Assembly (NCBI GenBank): GCA_964538405.1
Contig: CAZIET010000014.1
Location: 1-12,883 of the forward strand
DNA length: 12,883 nt
Source: JAGVWT01 sp964538405
GTDB taxonomy: Archaea; Nanobdellota; Nanobdellia; Pacearchaeales; GW2011-AR1
Reading direction: 5' to 3'
The stretch's first letter is position 1. Each line of letters opens with the position of its first letter. Positions 1 through 6,148 of this stretch are shown here, one piece after another. The notes beneath the pieces are model-generated. The model searched no databases, had not been told where the DNA came from, and worked only from the letters and a program-made list of their open reading frames with translations. The translations under genes were made by a program, and so were the position numbers.

Positions 1-668
1 AAGGAACAGATTTAAATCAATATGTAAGAGATTTTAATAAAAAACATAGTGGAAGAGAACCACTTCTACTTACTGGAGCAAGACTTATTGGGTTGAATGC
101 GCAAGGTATTGATCTTCAAGGAGCCGATCTTACTCAAGCTAACTTAGATGGGGCTGAATTAAAATACTCTTATTTAAATGAGGCTAAATTAATTAAGACT
201 CAATTGGAAAGGGCTGAGCTTTTGGAATCTAACTTGCATAATACAGAGATTTATGGAGTGGATTTTAGTGGAGCAAAATTGGATGGGGTTGATTTCTTAG
301 CAGCCGAAATTATAAAAACTAATTTTAATGGGGCAGAACTTGGTAGTGCTGATTTCTCTTACTCCCATATTTATGATTCAAATATCTGGGAATCACATTT
401 TGCAGGAGCTACATTCAGAGGAGTTAAAGGAATGAGACCATTACCACTTCAAATAGCTAATGTTGGTAGAAAGGGATATAGTTTAACTTTTATAGTGATT
501 CCTCAAGATAGTTCTGAAAGTGGGAGTTTGGAAGAAAGAACTTTAGTAGATGGAATAAGATTGCCTGAGTTTTTAAGAGAAATCAGATCAAACTTGGATG
601 GCGAGTATAGAGATCAAATGCAAAGAACAGTAGATTATGCTGTTGAGACTTTGAAAGCCGGACAATAA
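1..668 (+). CDS. Pentapeptide-repeat protein, 5' truncated by window edge
   Basis: The reading frame (first full codon at base 3) is open to the window edge, so the first in-frame TTG at 93 is not a credible start: the residues before it (TGARLIGLNAQGIDLQGADL) already carry the A(D/N)LxX-type five-residue period. The repeats run to about base 420 (for example GADLTQANLDGAEL, GAKLDGVDF, GAELGSADF) and should form a right-handed quadrilateral beta-helix. After base 420 comes a non-repeat tail of roughly 80 residues ending in a charged amphipathic segment. Such proteins usually act by binding other proteins, and nothing here identifies the partner. No membrane segment is seen in the visible part. 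The stop TAA at 666-668 is followed by a T-rich stretch that may double as terminator and as promoter of the next gene. The repeat assignment is firm; the role is unknown. Confidence 0.85.
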   Translation, partial: GTDLNQYVRDFNKKHSGREPLLLTGARLIGLNAQGIDLQGADLTQANLDGAELKYSYLNEAKLIKTQLERAELLESNLHNTEIYGVDFSGAKLDGVDFLAAEIIKTNFNGAELGSADFSYSHIYDSNIWESHFAGATFRGVKGMRPLPLQIANVGRKGYSLTFIVIPQDSSESGSLEERTLVDGIRLPEFLREIRSNLDGEYRDQMQRTVDYAVETLKAGQ

Positions 669-679
669 TTTTAGTTAGT

Positions 680-687
680 TTTATTAA
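680..687 (+). promoter_or_regulatory. Possible TATA box for the metallophosphoesterase gene
   Basis: TTTATTAA lies 22-29 nt before the ATG at 709, the same spacing as for other genes in the window. The pyrimidine-rich stretch TTTTCTTTTCTACCCCC separates it from the start and there is no Shine-Dalgarno, so the transcript is probably leaderless. The match to a TATA consensus is weak. Confidence 0.4.
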
Positions 688-708
688 TTTTCTTTTCTAC
701 CCCCTTTT

Positions 709-1611
709 ATGAAAATTTTAGTTATTGGGGACTTTCAAGGTGTTTTGCTAAATAAGTTAAAAAAAGATATTGAAAAAGAAGAATTTGATATAGTTGTTGC
801 AGTGGGGGATTATGGTGGTTTGAAGGACTGGAAACCCTATGTTATGGAAATATTAAGAAGATCAAGAAAAGGTGAAGAAACAATTTCAGCAAAAGAATTC
901 TTTGGAAAAAAGGGTTTGAAAACACTCTTAAAAAGAGAATTTGAATCTGTGAAGAAGATTTTGAGATATTTGGACACAATTGGAAAACCAGTTATACTTA
1001 TTTTTGGAAATAGTGATGATGGTTGGTACGATTATGCTGGTGAGAAGTTAAAAAGGAAAAAAAGGCGAGAGAAGATGAAGAAAAGTTACAAGAACTATCT
1101 TGGGAAGTTAAAAAATGTAAAGATAATTCACTATGGAAGCAAGGTTGCGAGAAAACTTAATTTTATAGGATTTGGTGGTTATATGGATATTGAAGCATTT
1201 TTTAGTAAGGAAAAGTTTCCTAGTGGAGTAGAACAAATCCCAAAAAGACTTAATAGACATAGATATATGAGAAAACTCTTTTTTGAGATCATTAAAAAAT
1301 CTGATAATAGGAAACTAAAAAAGATATTTGTTTTCCATTATCCCCCATATGGTGTTTTTGATATTATTAGGGATAAGAGAAATCCGATGGATGGTGAAAG
1401 TGCCGGTGTTAAGTTCTTTGCTGAAGCAGTAAAAAAACACAAACCACTTGCGGTTCTTTGTGGGCATATGGAAGAATATCAGGGAATAAAAAAGTTGTAT
1501 GGTGTTCCAGTTATTAATCCCGGGGCAGCTCAATGGGGGAGATATGCTATTTTAGATTTGGATGAGGAAAAAAAGATAAGAAACATTATCTTCAAAAGAG
1601 GAAAAAAGTAG
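709..1611 (+). CDS. Calcineurin-like metallophosphoesterase with altered metal ligands
   Basis: This is a 300-residue single-domain phosphoesterase, predicted cytoplasmic because no signal peptide or membrane segment is visible. The family's motifs appear in order: D8-x-Q10 (usually DxH), GD at 33-34, GN at 100-101 followed by SDD (usually GNHE), H210 in FHYPP, and GH at 252-253 followed by M-E255-E (usually GHxH). Two histidines that normally bind metal or phosphate (position 10 and the second His of GHxH) are therefore Gln and Glu. The basic, lysine-rich insert at about residues 107-135 is long for the family. The start at 709 gives the DxQ motif its usual N-terminal position. The substrate cannot be told from sequence; candidates are phosphodiesters or nucleotides. 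The gene stands alone, 34 nt before vapB. The family call is firm; catalysis is likely but not certain given the substitutions. Confidence 0.85.
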   Translation: MKILVIGDFQGVLLNKLKKDIEKEEFDIVVAVGDYGGLKDWKPYVMEILRRSRKGEETISAKEFFGKKGLKTLLKREFESVKKILRYLDTIGKPVILIFGNSDDGWYDYAGEKLKRKKRREKMKKSYKNYLGKLKNVKIIHYGSKVARKLNFIGFGGYMDIEAFFSKEKFPSGVEQIPKRLNRHRYMRKLFFEIIKKSDNRKLKKIFVFHYPPYGVFDIIRDKRNPMDGESAGVKFFAEAVKKHKPLAVLCGHMEEYQGIKKLYGVPVINPGAAQWGRYAILDLDEEKKIRNIIFKRGKK

Positions 1612-1616
1612 AAAAG

Positions 1617-1624
1617 TTTAAATA
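1617..1624 (+). promoter_or_regulatory. TATA box of vapBC
   Basis: TTTAAATA, preceded by the purine-rich AAAAG that could act as a BRE, ends 22 nt before the vapB ATG at 1646. The predicted transcription start therefore falls at or next to the start codon (leaderless), inside the palindromic operator described separately. Confidence 0.65.
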
Positions 1625-1647
1625 TGAGTACTCATATGTGTACACAT
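1622..1647 (+). promoter_or_regulatory. Double palindromic operator at vapBC start
   Basis: Two perfect inverted repeats sit side by side: a 16-bp palindrome at 1622-1637 centred on GTAC (1628-1631), and a 12-bp palindrome at 1636-1647 centred on GTAC (1640-1643). Their cores TGAGTACTCA (1625-1634) and TGTGTACACA (1637-1646) share the form TGWGTACWCA and have centres 12 bp apart. They overlap the end of the TATA box and the start codon. A ribbon-helix-helix antitoxin dimer bound here would block transcription, which is the usual autoregulation of VapBC. The palindromes are seen directly; operator function is inferred. Confidence 0.7.
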
Positions 1648-1921
1648 GGGAAGCACAAACATTTCGCTGAAGAAAGAGGCATATGAATTTTTGAAATCGC
1701 TGAAGGACAAAAACAAAAGCTTTTCTGACGTTGTGATGGAGCTTAAAGAGAAAGATGGAAAAAGGGGAAGCAAGGAAAATCTTATGAAATATTTTGGAGC
1801 ATTAAAAGATAAAAAAGATTGGAATGAAACAGAAAAGAGGATGAAAGAATTTAGGGATGAGTTTGAAGAGCACGTCGAAAGTACGATTAAATACATGGAA
1901 AAGGCAAGAAAAGAAAAATGA
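1646..1921 (+). CDS. vapB: VapB-type antitoxin (archaeal DUF217/RHH family)
   Basis: This 91-residue acidic/basic protein pairs with the VapC toxin encoded immediately downstream. Residues 3-33 fit a ribbon-helix-helix DNA-binding fold: a short strand (TNISL) and two helices around EAYEFLKSLK and SFSDVVMELK, the pattern of archaeal VAPB_antitox proteins. Residues 40-91 are highly charged and helical and should wrap the toxin and occlude its active site. The ATG at 1646 is favoured because it lies 22 nt after a TATA box and overlaps the second operator palindrome. The stop overlaps the vapC start by 4 nt (ATGA), so the two are translationally coupled. Known biology of the family: the antitoxin neutralises VapC and represses its own promoter. 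The family call rests on pattern recognition and on the neighbour. Confidence 0.82.
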   Translation: MGSTNISLKKEAYEFLKSLKDKNKSFSDVVMELKEKDGKRGSKENLMKYFGALKDKKDWNETEKRMKEFRDEFEEHVESTIKYMEKARKEK

Positions 1922-2310
1922 TAGGATTTGATACAACCGCAATTATCGATTTCTTTAAGAAAGATGATGGTTTGAAAAGGGTATTGGGTGGCTTAGAAGA
2001 TGATTTTGCGACCACCATAATAAATTGCCAGGAAACATATTTTGGCATCCATCAAGGAGATCCTAAATATGATTTGGAGTCTGAATTTTATGAAAAATTT
2101 TTTGATGACATTATCCTTTTAGGCTTGGATAAGAATTCTGTGAAAGAATCTTCTAAGATACTTTGGGAATTGTCAAGAAGCGGAAAAATCATGGGAAAAT
2201 TTGACTGCATGATCGCTGGAATCTTGCTTTCAAACGGCGTCAACAAAATAATAACCAAGAATGTCAAGGATTTCAAAAATATAAAAGGACTGAAAGTTAT
2301 TTCTTACTAG
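1918..2310 (+). CDS. vapC: VapC-type PIN-domain ribonuclease toxin
   Basis: This 130-residue PIN domain protein is close to the usual VapC length. The acidic active-site residues that bind Mg2+/Mn2+ are visible: D5 in FDTTAI, E39 in INCQETYF, D96 in GKFDCMIAGI, and a fourth at D118 in ITKNVKDF. The last motif also has the Thr/Asn typical of the C-terminal strand. Members of this family are endoribonucleases that cut tRNA or rRNA to stop translation when the antitoxin is lost; the particular RNA target cannot be read from sequence. All catalytic positions are intact, so the toxin should be active. It is co-transcribed with vapB through a 4-nt overlap. It could serve in stress response or simply as a stability element. 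Confidence 0.9.
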   Translation: MIGFDTTAIIDFFKKDDGLKRVLGGLEDDFATTIINCQETYFGIHQGDPKYDLESEFYEKFFDDIILLGLDKNSVKESSKILWELSRSGKIMGKFDCMIAGILLSNGVNKIITKNVKDFKNIKGLKVISY

Positions 2311-2325
2311 TGTTTTCTTATAAAA

Positions 2326-2333
2326 TTTATAAA
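2326..2333 (+). promoter_or_regulatory. TATA box of the gatC-exonuclease-nucleotidase-gatA operon
   Basis: TTTATAAA, a near-ideal archaeal TATA box, lies 30-37 nt before the ATG at 2363. Transcription starting about 25 nt downstream would leave only a few leader bases. No other promoter-like element is apparent before the next three overlapping genes, so this one probably drives all four. Confidence 0.6.
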
Positions 2334-2362
2334 CAAACGTTATTTAATCATGACATAATAAA

Positions 2363-2623
2363 ATGAGCGACTTTCTATTCCACCAAGTTTCTGAAAAAGA
2401 GAAAGAAGAGATAAAGCAACAGGCAAAGGACATAATGGATTCTTTCTCCAAAAAGATTTCTAAAATAGACAAGAAAATACCTGAATCATTGATTGAAAGA
2501 AAAGATTTTGAAAGAATTGAAAAAGAAGGAACTCAACCAAATGAGGACTTCAGAAAAAGAATGCTTGATAATGCCCCAGAAAAGAATAAAGACTTTATAA
2601 TTGCGGAGAAAAAGAAATGGTAA
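2363..2623 (+). CDS. gatC: Probable archaeal GatC-like subunit of Asp/Glu-tRNA amidotransferase
   Basis: This is an 86-residue, highly charged, helical protein. It has no obvious bacterial GatC signature, but its layout matches short proteins annotated as GatC in DPANN-type archaea: an N-terminal helix (EKEEIKQQAKDIMDSF), a middle segment with ERKDFER, and a C-terminal motif with NAPEKNKDF, then IIAEKKKW. GatC wraps around GatA and stabilises the GatCAB complex, which turns Glu-tRNA(Gln) and Asp-tRNA(Asn) into Gln- and Asn-tRNA. Support comes from the operon: gatA is the last gene of the same overlapping cluster. It overlaps the next gene by 7 nt (2617-2623). The recollection of the family motif is from memory, so the call is moderate; otherwise it is a small coiled-coil protein. 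Confidence 0.6.
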   Translation: MSDFLFHQVSEKEKEEIKQQAKDIMDSFSKKISKIDKKIPESLIERKDFERIEKEGTQPNEDFRKRMLDNAPEKNKDFIIAEKKKW

Positions 2624-3249
2624 ATAAAAACACAAAAAGAGAGTCTAAAGAAATTTATATATCTACTGATATAGAAATGAATGGGCCAATTCCTGGAGAG
2701 TATTCTATGTTAAGTTTAGGTGCTGTTGCTTTTTCTCCTACGGGAAAGATTTTAGGAAGGTTTTATGAAAAATTAAAGCCGTTGACAGGTGCTAAAGAAC
2801 ATCCAGATGTAATGAGTTTTTGGGGAGAGAATCCTCTTGCATATAAAGAAGCAACATCAAATCAAAAATCTCCAGAAAAGGTGATGGAAAGCTATGTGTA
2901 TTGGGTGGAAAAACTAAGTCAAAAACATAAATCTTTCCCAATTTTTTTAGGTTGGCCATTGACCTTAGATTATCTTTTTACTTATTGGTATATGGTAAAA
3001 TTTGTCAAAAGGCTTCAGAAGTTACATCCATTTGAAATCCCATTTTCTTTTAACAAAGCTATAGACGTTAATTCGTTCGTAATGGCTCATCTTAAAAAAT
3101 CTTACTTAAGGTCAACTAAAATTAAGAGTATTAATGAAAAATGGTTTGAAGGTATTTCTAATAATTCTCACAAAGCAGTTGAGGACGCATTAAATCAAGG
3201 TAGAGTTTTTATGAGGATTTTAAAAGAAAATCAAGAGAAAACAAGATGA
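2617..3249 (+). CDS. DEDDh-family 3'-5' exonuclease (RNase H-like fold)
   Basis: A 210-residue protein carrying the exonuclease signature: D18-x-E20 (TDIEMNG, Exo I), D118 (WPLTLDY, Exo II), and H185 with D190 (SHKAVEDA, the HxxxxD of Exo III). All four metal-binding acids and the general-base His are intact, so it should remove nucleotides from 3' ends of DNA or RNA in a two-metal mechanism. Which nucleic acid is unknown. DnaQ-like proofreading, oligoribonuclease-type cleanup and tRNA 3'-end trimming are all possible, and the position between gatC and gatA makes an RNA role attractive but unproven. It starts inside the gatC-like gene (7-nt overlap) and its stop overlaps the nucleotidase start by 4 nt. 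A direct metabolic link to that neighbour is plausible, because exonucleases release the nucleoside monophosphates that nucleotidases use. Confidence 0.82.
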   Translation: MVNKNTKRESKEIYISTDIEMNGPIPGEYSMLSLGAVAFSPTGKILGRFYEKLKPLTGAKEHPDVMSFWGENPLAYKEATSNQKSPEKVMESYVYWVEKLSQKHKSFPIFLGWPLTLDYLFTYWYMVKFVKRLQKLHPFEIPFSFNKAIDVNSFVMAHLKKSYLRSTKIKSINEKWFEGISNNSHKAVEDALNQGRVFMRILKENQEKTR

Positions 3250-4094
3250 GTGAAGTTATTATCTCCAATAAGAAAGAACTTGAAAACAAAATAAAGAAAA
3301 TGTCAAAAGATGGAAGGGAAAAATTACATATCTTAGCTGACTTTGACAATACCTTGACTAAAGTATTTGTAAACGGTAAAAAAACCCTTTCACTTGTTGC
3401 AGTTTTAAGAAATGAAAACTATCTATCTGAAGAATATTCTAAGGAAGCACATGCTTTGGCTGAAAAGTACCGGCCTATTGAACATGATCATAGTATTTCA
3501 ATGGCCGAGAGAAAAAAAGCAATGGCAGAATGGTGGACAAAACACTTTGAGCTTTTGATTAGATCAAAATTAAACAAAAACAACCTAAAAAGAGTAATTG
3601 ATGAAGGAAATGTGGAATTTAGAGAAGGAACTTTGGATTTGCTGGATTTTTTACATGATCATAAAATACCTTTAATCATAATGTCTTCAAGCGGAATAGG
3701 GGATTTGATACCTATGTTTCTTGAAAAACATAAAAGATTGTATGATAACATCTACATAATAACAAACTTGTATGAATGGGATTCAAATGGAAATGCAGTA
3801 GGGGTTAAACCCCCTCTTATGCATATATTTAACAAAGATGAGACTATAATAAAAGATTTTCCGAATATTTACTCAAAAATTAAGGAAAGAAAAAATGTAA
3901 TAGCTTTGGGCGATAGTATTGGTGACTTGGGCATGATTAAAGGATTTGACTTTGATAACTTGATAGAAGTCGGGTTTCTTAGCGAAAACATTGAGAAAGA
4001 TTTAGAATTGTACAAAAATAGTTTTGATGTTATAATCACAGATGATGGTCCTATGAGTTATGTAAACGAATTGATTATGAAAGTAGCAAAATGA
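3246..4094 (+). CDS. UMPH-1-type (NT5C3-like) pyrimidine 5'-nucleotidase, HAD superfamily
   Basis: A 282-residue HAD phosphatase resembling eukaryotic cytosolic 5'-nucleotidase III. The catalytic motif I is D32-F-D34-N-T-L-T, with D32 the expected phospho-nucleophile and D34 the general acid. Further family hallmarks are YRPIEHD, AEWW, the motif II serines in IIMSSSGIGDLI, the lysine region near GVKPPLMHIFNK, and motif IV NVIALGDSIGDLGMI. These enzymes dephosphorylate pyrimidine nucleoside monophosphates such as UMP and CMP. The protein should be cytoplasmic; no signal peptide is seen. Its start overlaps the exonuclease stop (ATGA at 3246-3249) and its stop overlaps the gatA start (4091-4094), so expression is tied to both. 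The superfamily is certain; substrate preference is inferred from the family resemblance. Confidence 0.85.
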   Translation: MSEVIISNKKELENKIKKMSKDGREKLHILADFDNTLTKVFVNGKKTLSLVAVLRNENYLSEEYSKEAHALAEKYRPIEHDHSISMAERKKAMAEWWTKHFELLIRSKLNKNNLKRVIDEGNVEFREGTLDLLDFLHDHKIPLIIMSSSGIGDLIPMFLEKHKRLYDNIYIITNLYEWDSNGNAVGVKPPLMHIFNKDETIIKDFPNIYSKIKERKNVIALGDSIGDLGMIKGFDFDNLIEVGFLSENIEKDLELYKNSFDVIITDDGPMSYVNELIMKVAK

Positions 4095-5377
4095 CAAAAC
4101 TTCAATCCTATTTATCGGAAATAGAAAAGAATGACAAGAAAGGAAAGAAATTAAATGCATTTCTTCAAATCAATCCTTCAGCTGAACAAGAATCAAAAAA
4201 TACAAGAGGAAAATTAGCTGGAAAAATAATTGCAGTTAAGGCAAACATAAATGTCAAAGGATTGAATATTTCCTGCGCGTCAAAAACACTGGAAAAATAC
4301 AAAGGAACATATGATGCTGACATAATAAAGAAAATCAAAAATGAAGGGGCAATTATTATTGGGATTACGAATATGGATGAGTGGGCCGCAGGTAGTAGTG
4401 GAGAAACTTCTGCATTCGGACCAACAAAGAATCCAAACAATACTGATTTAATTCCCGGAGGGACATCAAGTGGTTCAGCGGTTGCGGTTGCAGCAAACAT
4501 GTGTGATATTTCATTAGGAAGTGATACTGGAGGAAGCTGTAGAAATCCTGCAAGTCATTGTGGGATTGTTGGGCTGAAACCAACGTATTCAAGTGTTTCA
4601 AGATACGGATTGATTGATTCTGCAATGAGTTTCGATCAAATTGGGGTTTTAGGAAAGAATGTTTCAGATACTGCGTTACTTTTTGATGTGATAAAGGGAA
4701 AATCGGAAAATGACTCAATATCTCAAGAAAGTAAGAATATTGACTTGAAAAAGATTGAAGAAGTCCCTAAAAAACTAAATGTTGGAATTCTTGATTTTAA
4801 GATTCAAGATGAAAGAATACAGAAACTTGTGGAAAAGAAGATAGAAGAAGCAGCTGAGAAATACAAATGGAATGTGAAAAAAGTAAAAATAGATTACCTT
4901 GACTTGGCAATTGAAACATATTACCCAATCGTTTATGTTGAGTTCTTTTCTGGAACGAGAAAGTTTGATGGAAGAAGATATGGAAAGAAAATAGAAGAAT
5001 CATGCGGGCCTGAAGTATTAAGAAGAATGCTTGGCGGTTCAGAGATAAGCAAGGCGGAGTATCATGGAAGGTACTATTATCAGGCATTGAAGATAAAGAA
5101 ACTGATTGAAGAGGAATTTGGAAAAGTTTTCAAGAAATTTGATTGCATTATCTCTCCAACTGTTCCGAGATTACCCCATAAAATAGGGGAAAAGATCTCT
5201 GTAGAGGAAATGTATTCATATGATGTGTTAACTGTCCCTCAAAACCTTGCTGGAAACTGTGCCATATCGATTCCCATGGGAAAAATCAATGGGATTCCTG
5301 TCGGGATGCAGATAACATGCGACAAATTCCAAGAACAGAAGTTATTCCAGATTGCAAGAAGCATAGAGAAATTGTAA
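4091..5377 (+). CDS. gatA: Aspartyl/glutamyl-tRNA amidotransferase subunit A
   Basis: This 428-residue amidase-signature protein frees ammonia from glutamine and feeds it to GatB for amidating Glu-tRNA(Gln)/Asp-tRNA(Asn). The triad region is clear: K50 in AVKANINVKG, the glycine/serine loop GGTSSGSAVAVA at 123-134, and nucleophile S149 in GSDTGGSCRNPA. The following SRYGLIDSAMSFDQIGVL matches GatA rather than general amidases. Counting back 24 residues from S149 (the spacing in the amidase family) puts Thr125 where a cis-Ser is usual; a threonine-containing loop is also seen in other amidases, so activity is expected. The protein is shorter than bacterial GatA (about 480), with shorter N-terminal and middle segments. 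gatB is not in this window. The ATG overlaps the previous stop by 4 nt. Confidence 0.93.
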   Translation: MTKLQSYLSEIEKNDKKGKKLNAFLQINPSAEQESKNTRGKLAGKIIAVKANINVKGLNISCASKTLEKYKGTYDADIIKKIKNEGAIIIGITNMDEWAAGSSGETSAFGPTKNPNNTDLIPGGTSSGSAVAVAANMCDISLGSDTGGSCRNPASHCGIVGLKPTYSSVSRYGLIDSAMSFDQIGVLGKNVSDTALLFDVIKGKSENDSISQESKNIDLKKIEEVPKKLNVGILDFKIQDERIQKLVEKKIEEAAEKYKWNVKKVKIDYLDLAIETYYPIVYVEFFSGTRKFDGRRYGKKIEESCGPEVLRRMLGGSEISKAEYHGRYYYQALKIKKLIEEEFGKVFKKFDCIISPTVPRLPHKIGEKISVEEMYSYDVLTVPQNLAGNCAISIPMGKINGIPVGMQITCDKFQEQKLFQIARSIEKL

Positions 5378-5399
5378 TATATTTTGGATTATAGATATC

Positions 5400-5406
5400 T
5401 ATTTAA
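5400..5406 (+). promoter_or_regulatory. TATA box of mtnC
   Basis: TATTTAA lies 23-29 nt before the ATG at 5429. This spacing fits a leaderless transcript and argues against the upstream in-frame TTG at 5384, which lies 5' of the TATA box and so would not be in the mRNA. Confidence 0.55.
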
Positions 5407-5428
5407 GGTAATTTTCGTGTTTTTTAGA

Positions 5429-6148
5429 ATGGGTTCATTAGATCTCAGTATTAAGGAATTGCTTTTCGATGTTGAAGGTGTGACAACCCCTATTAGTTTT
5501 GTTCATGAAAAATTGTTTCCTTATGCAAGAGAAAGAGTAAAGTTGTTTTTAGCACAAAATGTAGAAGATCCCATGGTGAGAAAGATTATTTCTGATTTTA
5601 GAGTGGGGTATGCTATCGAACGAAACGGAGCAGTTCTTGATTCTAGCCCAGAAGCTGTTGGAGATTATGCCTTAGAATTAATGGCACAAGATAAAAAATT
5701 TGGACCTTTAAAAGAATTGCAAGGAATGATTTGGAAAGAAGGGTATGAAAGTGGTAAAATAGTTGGTGAAGTATTTGCTGATGTGCCACCAGCTTTCAGA
5801 AGAGTGGCTGAAAAAGGATTGGGAATAAGAATTTTTTCTTCAGGAAGTGTTCAAGCTCAGCAACTTCTCTTTTGTCATAGTAATTTTGGAGATTTAACAC
5901 AATTCATAAGGGGATATTTTGACACACAAACTGCAGGACAGAAAAATGTCTTTGGAAGCTATACTCGTATTGCCAATGCTGCAGCTAGATCTTCCAGAAA
6001 TATACTATTCTTGTCTGATGTAGTGACTGAACTAGATGCGGCCAAGGCAGCAGGAATGCAAGTTACCCTTTGTTTAAGACCTGGGAACAAACCCCAACCA
6101 GATCATGATTATAGGACAATTTCTAATTTTGATGAATTAAGTTCTTGA
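5429..6148 (+). CDS. mtnC: Enolase-phosphatase E1 (2,3-diketo-5-methylthiopentyl-1-P), methionine salvage
   Basis: This HAD-superfamily protein of 239 residues has the strong E1 pattern: D14-V-E16-G-V-TTPISF at the N terminus (motif I), PYARERVKLFL, VFADVPPAFRR, the motif II serines in IFSSGSVQAQQLLF, GYFDTQTAGQK, and FLSDVVTELDAAKAAGMQ (motif IV). Family members enolise and then dephosphorylate 2,3-diketo-5-methylthiopentyl-1-phosphate to acireductone in the methionine salvage pathway. The frame is open upstream to a TTG at 5384, but the ATG at 5429 aligns with the family's start and sits 23-29 nt after a TATA box. No other salvage gene is in the window. Its end overlaps the convergent regulator gene by 12 nt (6137-6148). 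E1 genes are better known from bacteria and eukaryotes, so transfer is possible. The family assignment is firm. Confidence 0.9.
   Translation: MGSLDLSIKELLFDVEGVTTPISFVHEKLFPYARERVKLFLAQNVEDPMVRKIISDFRVGYAIERNGAVLDSSPEAVGDYALELMAQDKKFGPLKELQGMIWKEGYESGKIVGEVFADVPPAFRRVAEKGLGIRIFSSGSVQAQQLLFCHSNFGDLTQFIRGYFDTQTAGQKNVFGSYTRIANAAARSSRNILFLSDVVTELDAAKAAGMQVTLCLRPGNKPQPDHDYRTISNFDELSS

Noticed and set aside
93..95. TTG as start codon of the pentapeptide-repeat protein
   Set aside because: The frame stays open to the window edge and the repeat pattern continues upstream of this codon, so the gene starts outside the window.
2350..2358. Two-codon upstream frame (ATG ACA TAA) before the gatC-like gene
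   Set aside because: It starts before or at the predicted transcription start, so it is probably not in the mRNA or is untranslated.
4165..5087. Three overlapping minus-strand open frames of 96-117 codons inside gatA
   Set aside because: They are antisense to well-conserved gatA motifs, show no recognisable protein family, and are rich in Ser/Pro/Leu/His as expected from the complement of a Lys/Glu-rich gene.
5384..5428. N-terminal extension of MtnC from a TTG codon
   Set aside because: The extra 15 residues (MDYRYLFKVIFVFFR) precede the family's usual start and are encoded by the promoter itself, including the TATA box at 5400-5406.
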